A DNA stretch of 23,946 nt from an uncultured Eubacteriales bacterium. Lineage in GTDB: Bacteria > Bacillota > Clostridia > Oscillospirales > CAG-272. Both the position numbers and the translations under genes were made by a program. The DNA lies in NCBI GenBank assembly GCA_900546635.1, contig URDS01000031.1:1-23946 (forward strand), written 5' to 3'. Shown here piece after piece: positions 21,552 to 23,946 of this stretch. Positions within the stretch are counted from its first letter, which is position 1. Each line of letters starts with the position of its first letter. The notes beneath the pieces were generated by a model. The model was not told the DNA's origin and ran no database searches. It saw only the letters and a program-made list of their open reading frames with translations.

Positions 21552-23849
21552 ATGAAAAACAATCCTGCGCTCACGGAAAAAATCCGGTCTTTACTCGAAA
21601 ACATGACGGTGGAAGAAAAGATTTCCTTTGCTTCCGGCAGTGATACCTGGCATGCGCCTTTTCTCGAACGGCTCGGTATTCCGCGCATTATGATGTGCGA
21701 CGGACCGCATGGGCTGCGCAAGCGGGCGGTCGGCGATGACGGTGTATATTATACGGTACCCGCAACCGGGTTTCCAAGCGCATCGACTATGGCCAATTCG
21801 TGGAATACGGAACTTACGCAAACGGTAGGTGAACTCATCGCCGAAGAATGCCGTGCGGAGCAGGTGTCTGTTCTGCTCGGTCCCGGTATGAATATCAAAC
21901 GCTCGCCGCTTTGCGGACGAAATTTTGAATATTACAGCGAAGATCCATATTTAACCGGACAAATGGCAGCCGCTTTTATCCGCGGCGTACAGAGCCGCGG
22001 CGTTGCCGCGTGTGCAAAACATTTTTGTGTAAACAATCAGGAAACAAGGCGATTTTCAAGCAGCGCAAATGTTTCCGAACGCGCGCTTCACGAAGTTTAT
22101 TTACCTGCTTTTGAAACGGCGGTAAAAGAAGCTGATGTCAGCACCATTATGCATTCCTATAATCGTATAAACGGACACCACGTCGGCGAGGACAGAACGC
22201 TGATTACCGATTTACTTCGCGGCAAGTGGAATTTTGACGGCTGTGTCATGAGCGACTGGGGGGCAATCAGCGACCGTTTGAGCGCGTATACGGCGGGATC
22301 GGATATCGAAATGCCGCCAAACGGCGAACGTGAAAAGCAGCTTCTCGAAGCATATCGCAGCGGGAAACTGACCGAAAGCGAAATAAACGAATCGGTCGCC
22401 CGTGTTCTCAAAGTCATCTTTGAATATCTGCCCGCACCCGAACCCGGAACGTTTGACAAGGACGCACATCATATGGCGGCGGCAAAGGCGCTGGAAGAGT
22501 GTATTGTTTTGCTGAAGAATGAAAATGCTGTCCTGCCGCTTGAGGCGGGCGCGCCTTTGGCGGTGATAGGCGGATTTGCCAAAACGCCGCGCTTTCAAGG
22601 GGGCGGTTCGAGTCATGTTACAACGACTCGGCTGGATGATATTTCGACGTTTGTTGCGGCGGAAAACGGCGCGGTTATCGAATTTGCTGCGGGGTATGAC
22701 GAACATCATGAAACCAATGACGCGCTGATTGCGGAGGCCGTGAAACTGGCAAAAAAGTGTAAGCGGGCGCTGATTTTTGCGGGACTGCCGGACAGTTATG
22801 AAACCGAGGGGCGTGATCGCCGCCATATGCGAATGCCTGAGGCGCACAATCGGTTGATCGAAGCCGTTTCGGCGGTTTGCGCTCAAACCGTTGTTGTGCT
22901 GCTCGGCGGCAGTCCGGCTGAACTGCCGTGGATTGATCGTGTACCCGCCGTGCTCCATGCCTATCTTGGCGGTCAGGCGCTCGGAAGCGCGATTGCGAAA
23001 ATCGCATTCGGAAAAGTAAATCCGTCCGGCAAGCTTGCCGAAACTCATCCGAAACGCCTGGAAGACAATCCGTCTTATTTGTTTTTCCCGGGCTGCGGAG
23101 ACGAATGCTTCTATGGAGAAGATATTTATGTCGGCTACCGCTATTACGACAAAAAGAAAATGGAAGTATTGTTTCCGTTCGGCCATGGACTTTCCTATAC
23201 AAGCTTTGCGTATACGTCAATCCGGGTTGACGGAGAGCGCGTGCTTGTAACGCTGAAAAACATCGGACGCATGGCCGGAAAAGAAGTTGTGCAGCTGTAT
23301 TGCGGTGCGAATCCGCATCCGGTCGCGGATACCTTCATCAGCAACAGTTCATTTTTGCCGGGGCGCCCTTTGCGCTGGCTTTGCGGCTTCCAAAAGATAG
23401 AACTGGATGTCGGCGAGGAAAAAACGGTTGAATTTTCGCTGAATGACCGGATCTTCTCGGTTTATGACGAAAAAATCAAAGATTTCCGAAAGGTAAGCGG
23501 TCCCTATACGCTGTATGCGGGCGGCAGCAGCCGTAATTTGCCGCTGAAGGTTACGGTCAGCATTGACAATGATGAAACCAAACCCGTTATCTCACCCAAT
23601 ACGACGTTTGAGGATTTGCTTTTGGATACGCGCATTCCGCGTGATGTCGCGGAAACGCTTGTCCGTAAAATTGCGCCACAGCCGGTCGTGGCCGCTATAG
23701 ATGAGCACGGATTCAACGTTGCAAACCCCGAACTTCGCAGCAGGATTCCAAAAGTTTTACGTATGTTTGTACGTTCCGGTACGGATCGTCTTTCTCTGGA
23801 AGCGCTGAACACTGCGATTCGTGAAGCCAATGAGGCAATGAAGCTGTAA
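21552..23849 (+). CDS. Glycoside hydrolase family 3 beta-glucosidase-type, cytoplasmic
   Basis: A 765-residue GH3 enzyme in the ordinary order: N-terminal barrel with MCDGPHGLRK (Asp50, substrate binding), CGRNFEYYSEDPYL, CAKHFCVNN and the nucleophile Asp235 in VMSDWGA; then the C-type domain with candidate acid/base Glu419 in YETEGRDRRHM; YPFGHG-type strand (LFPFGHGLSYTSF); and a fibronectin-III-like domain (about 555-675). A further C-terminal tail of about 90 residues (from PVISPNTTFEDLL) is not part of the core fold and I do not recognise it. There is no signal peptide, so it should act on imported oligosaccharides or glucosides. It starts 19 bp after the preceding GH3 with AGAAAGGGA as ribosome binding site; an in-frame ATG at 21510 lies inside the upstream gene and is less likely. 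Likely the same transcript as its neighbour. Confidence 0.93.
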   Translation: MKNNPALTEKIRSLLENMTVEEKISFASGSDTWHAPFLERLGIPRIMMCDGPHGLRKRAVGDDGVYYTVPATGFPSASTMANSWNTELTQTVGELIAEECRAEQVSVLLGPGMNIKRSPLCGRNFEYYSEDPYLTGQMAAAFIRGVQSRGVAACAKHFCVNNQETRRFSSSANVSERALHEVYLPAFETAVKEADVSTIMHSYNRINGHHVGEDRTLITDLLRGKWNFDGCVMSDWGAISDRLSAYTAGSDIEMPPNGEREKQLLEAYRSGKLTESEINESVARVLKVIFEYLPAPEPGTFDKDAHHMAAAKALEECIVLLKNENAVLPLEAGAPLAVIGGFAKTPRFQGGGSSHVTTTRLDDISTFVAAENGAVIEFAAGYDEHHETNDALIAEAVKLAKKCKRALIFAGLPDSYETEGRDRRHMRMPEAHNRLIEAVSAVCAQTVVVLLGGSPAELPWIDRVPAVLHAYLGGQALGSAIAKIAFGKVNPSGKLAETHPKRLEDNPSYLFFPGCGDECFYGEDIYVGYRYYDKKKMEVLFPFGHGLSYTSFAYTSIRVDGERVLVTLKNIGRMAGKEVVQLYCGANPHPVADTFISNSSFLPGRPLRWLCGFQKIELDVGEEKTVEFSLNDRIFSVYDEKIKDFRKVSGPYTLYAGGSSRNLPLKVTVSIDNDETKPVISPNTTFEDLLLDTRIPRDVAETLVRKIAPQPVVAAIDEHGFNVANPELRSRIPKVLRMFVRSGTDRLSLEALNTAIREANEAMKL

Positions 23850-23856
23850 ATAAGTG

Positions 23857-23894
23857 AAAAAGCAGACTGTTCGTAAAATCGAACAGTCTGCTTT
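23857..23894. terminator. Perfect hairpin after the GH3 operon
   Basis: AAAGCAGACTGTTCG (23859-23873) pairs perfectly with 23880-23894 (15 bp, 6-nt loop), ten bases after the GH3 stop. On the minus strand the stem ends in five T, so it also suits a convergent gene beyond the window. On the plus strand only three T fall inside the stem. Confidence 0.7.
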
Positions 23895-23897
23895 GAC

Positions 23898-23945
23898 CGT
23901 CGAAAAACGAAGGTTTTTCGACGATGGGGCGCGTTCGCTCGCGCC
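23898..23945. repeat. Two further tandem hairpins at the window edge
   Basis: CGTCGAAAAAC (23898-23908) pairs perfectly with GTTTTTCGACG (23913-23923) around GAAG. GGCGCG (23928-23933) pairs with CGCGCC (23940-23945) around TTCGCT. With the hairpin at 23857 this makes three in 90 bp. They could be an intergenic repeat element cut by the window edge. No coding sequence is visible. Confidence 0.5.
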
Positions 23946-23946
23946 G

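Overview
The window looks like a chromosomal stretch of a low-to-mid G+C anaerobic Clostridia-type Firmicute, probably a gut or rumen fibre degrader related to the Ruminococcaceae/Oscillospiraceae. The clues are a pyrophosphate-linked glycolytic enzyme (PPDK), a class 1B dihydroorotate dehydrogenase (PyrD+PyrK), aspartate transcarbamylase with a PyrI regulatory subunit, strong GGAGG ribosome binding sites, sigma-A promoters with extended -10 elements, and a secreted glycoside hydrolase ending in a dockerin. The genus cannot be named from sequence alone.

Layout: (1) 1-930 is a damaged or chimeric left edge: the 3' part of a DUF5716-like gene running out of frame into the C-terminal end of a polysaccharide deacetylase, followed by two terminator hairpins. 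(2) 973-3603 (-) is ppdK, divergent from (3) pth-mfd (3909-8078, +), which serves translation quality control and transcription-coupled repair. Each side has its own promoter in the 3604-3908 gap. (4) 8232-8408 is a self-contained tRNA-Glu(CTC) unit with promoter and terminator. (5) 14251 down to 8441 (-) is one UMP-biosynthesis operon, pyrC-K-D-F-E-B-I. It has a consensus promoter, a leader that can fold into mutually exclusive terminator and antiterminator structures, and a terminator beyond pyrI. The genes overlap or nearly touch, so translational coupling is likely. Carbamoyl-phosphate synthetase and pyrR are not in the window. (6) 16428 down to 14286 (-) is a two-gene operon of CobW/COG0523-type GTPases, probably metal chaperones. 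One has a His/Cys-rich loop; its partner lacks the CxCC motif. (7) 16462-17247 (-) is an AraC-family regulator, divergent from (8) two glycoside hydrolase family 3 genes (17375-23849, +).

The last locus is the most distinctive. The first GH3 is secreted and circularly permuted (C-terminal catalytic-site domain first, nucleophile domain second), followed by a CBM6/35-like module, a stretch of GLUG-like repeats and a type I dockerin. The second GH3 has the usual domain order and no signal peptide. This suggests an outside/inside division of labour for beta-glycoside breakdown, with the AraC protein probably controlling both directions through a palindromic element that overlaps both divergent promoters.

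I did not find a CRISPR array, an insertion sequence, a phage module or a defence system. The best candidates for something undescribed are the pyr leader (an attenuator with no recognisable PyrR box), the dockerin-bearing permuted GH3 with its GLUG-like region, and the two-GTPase metal operon.
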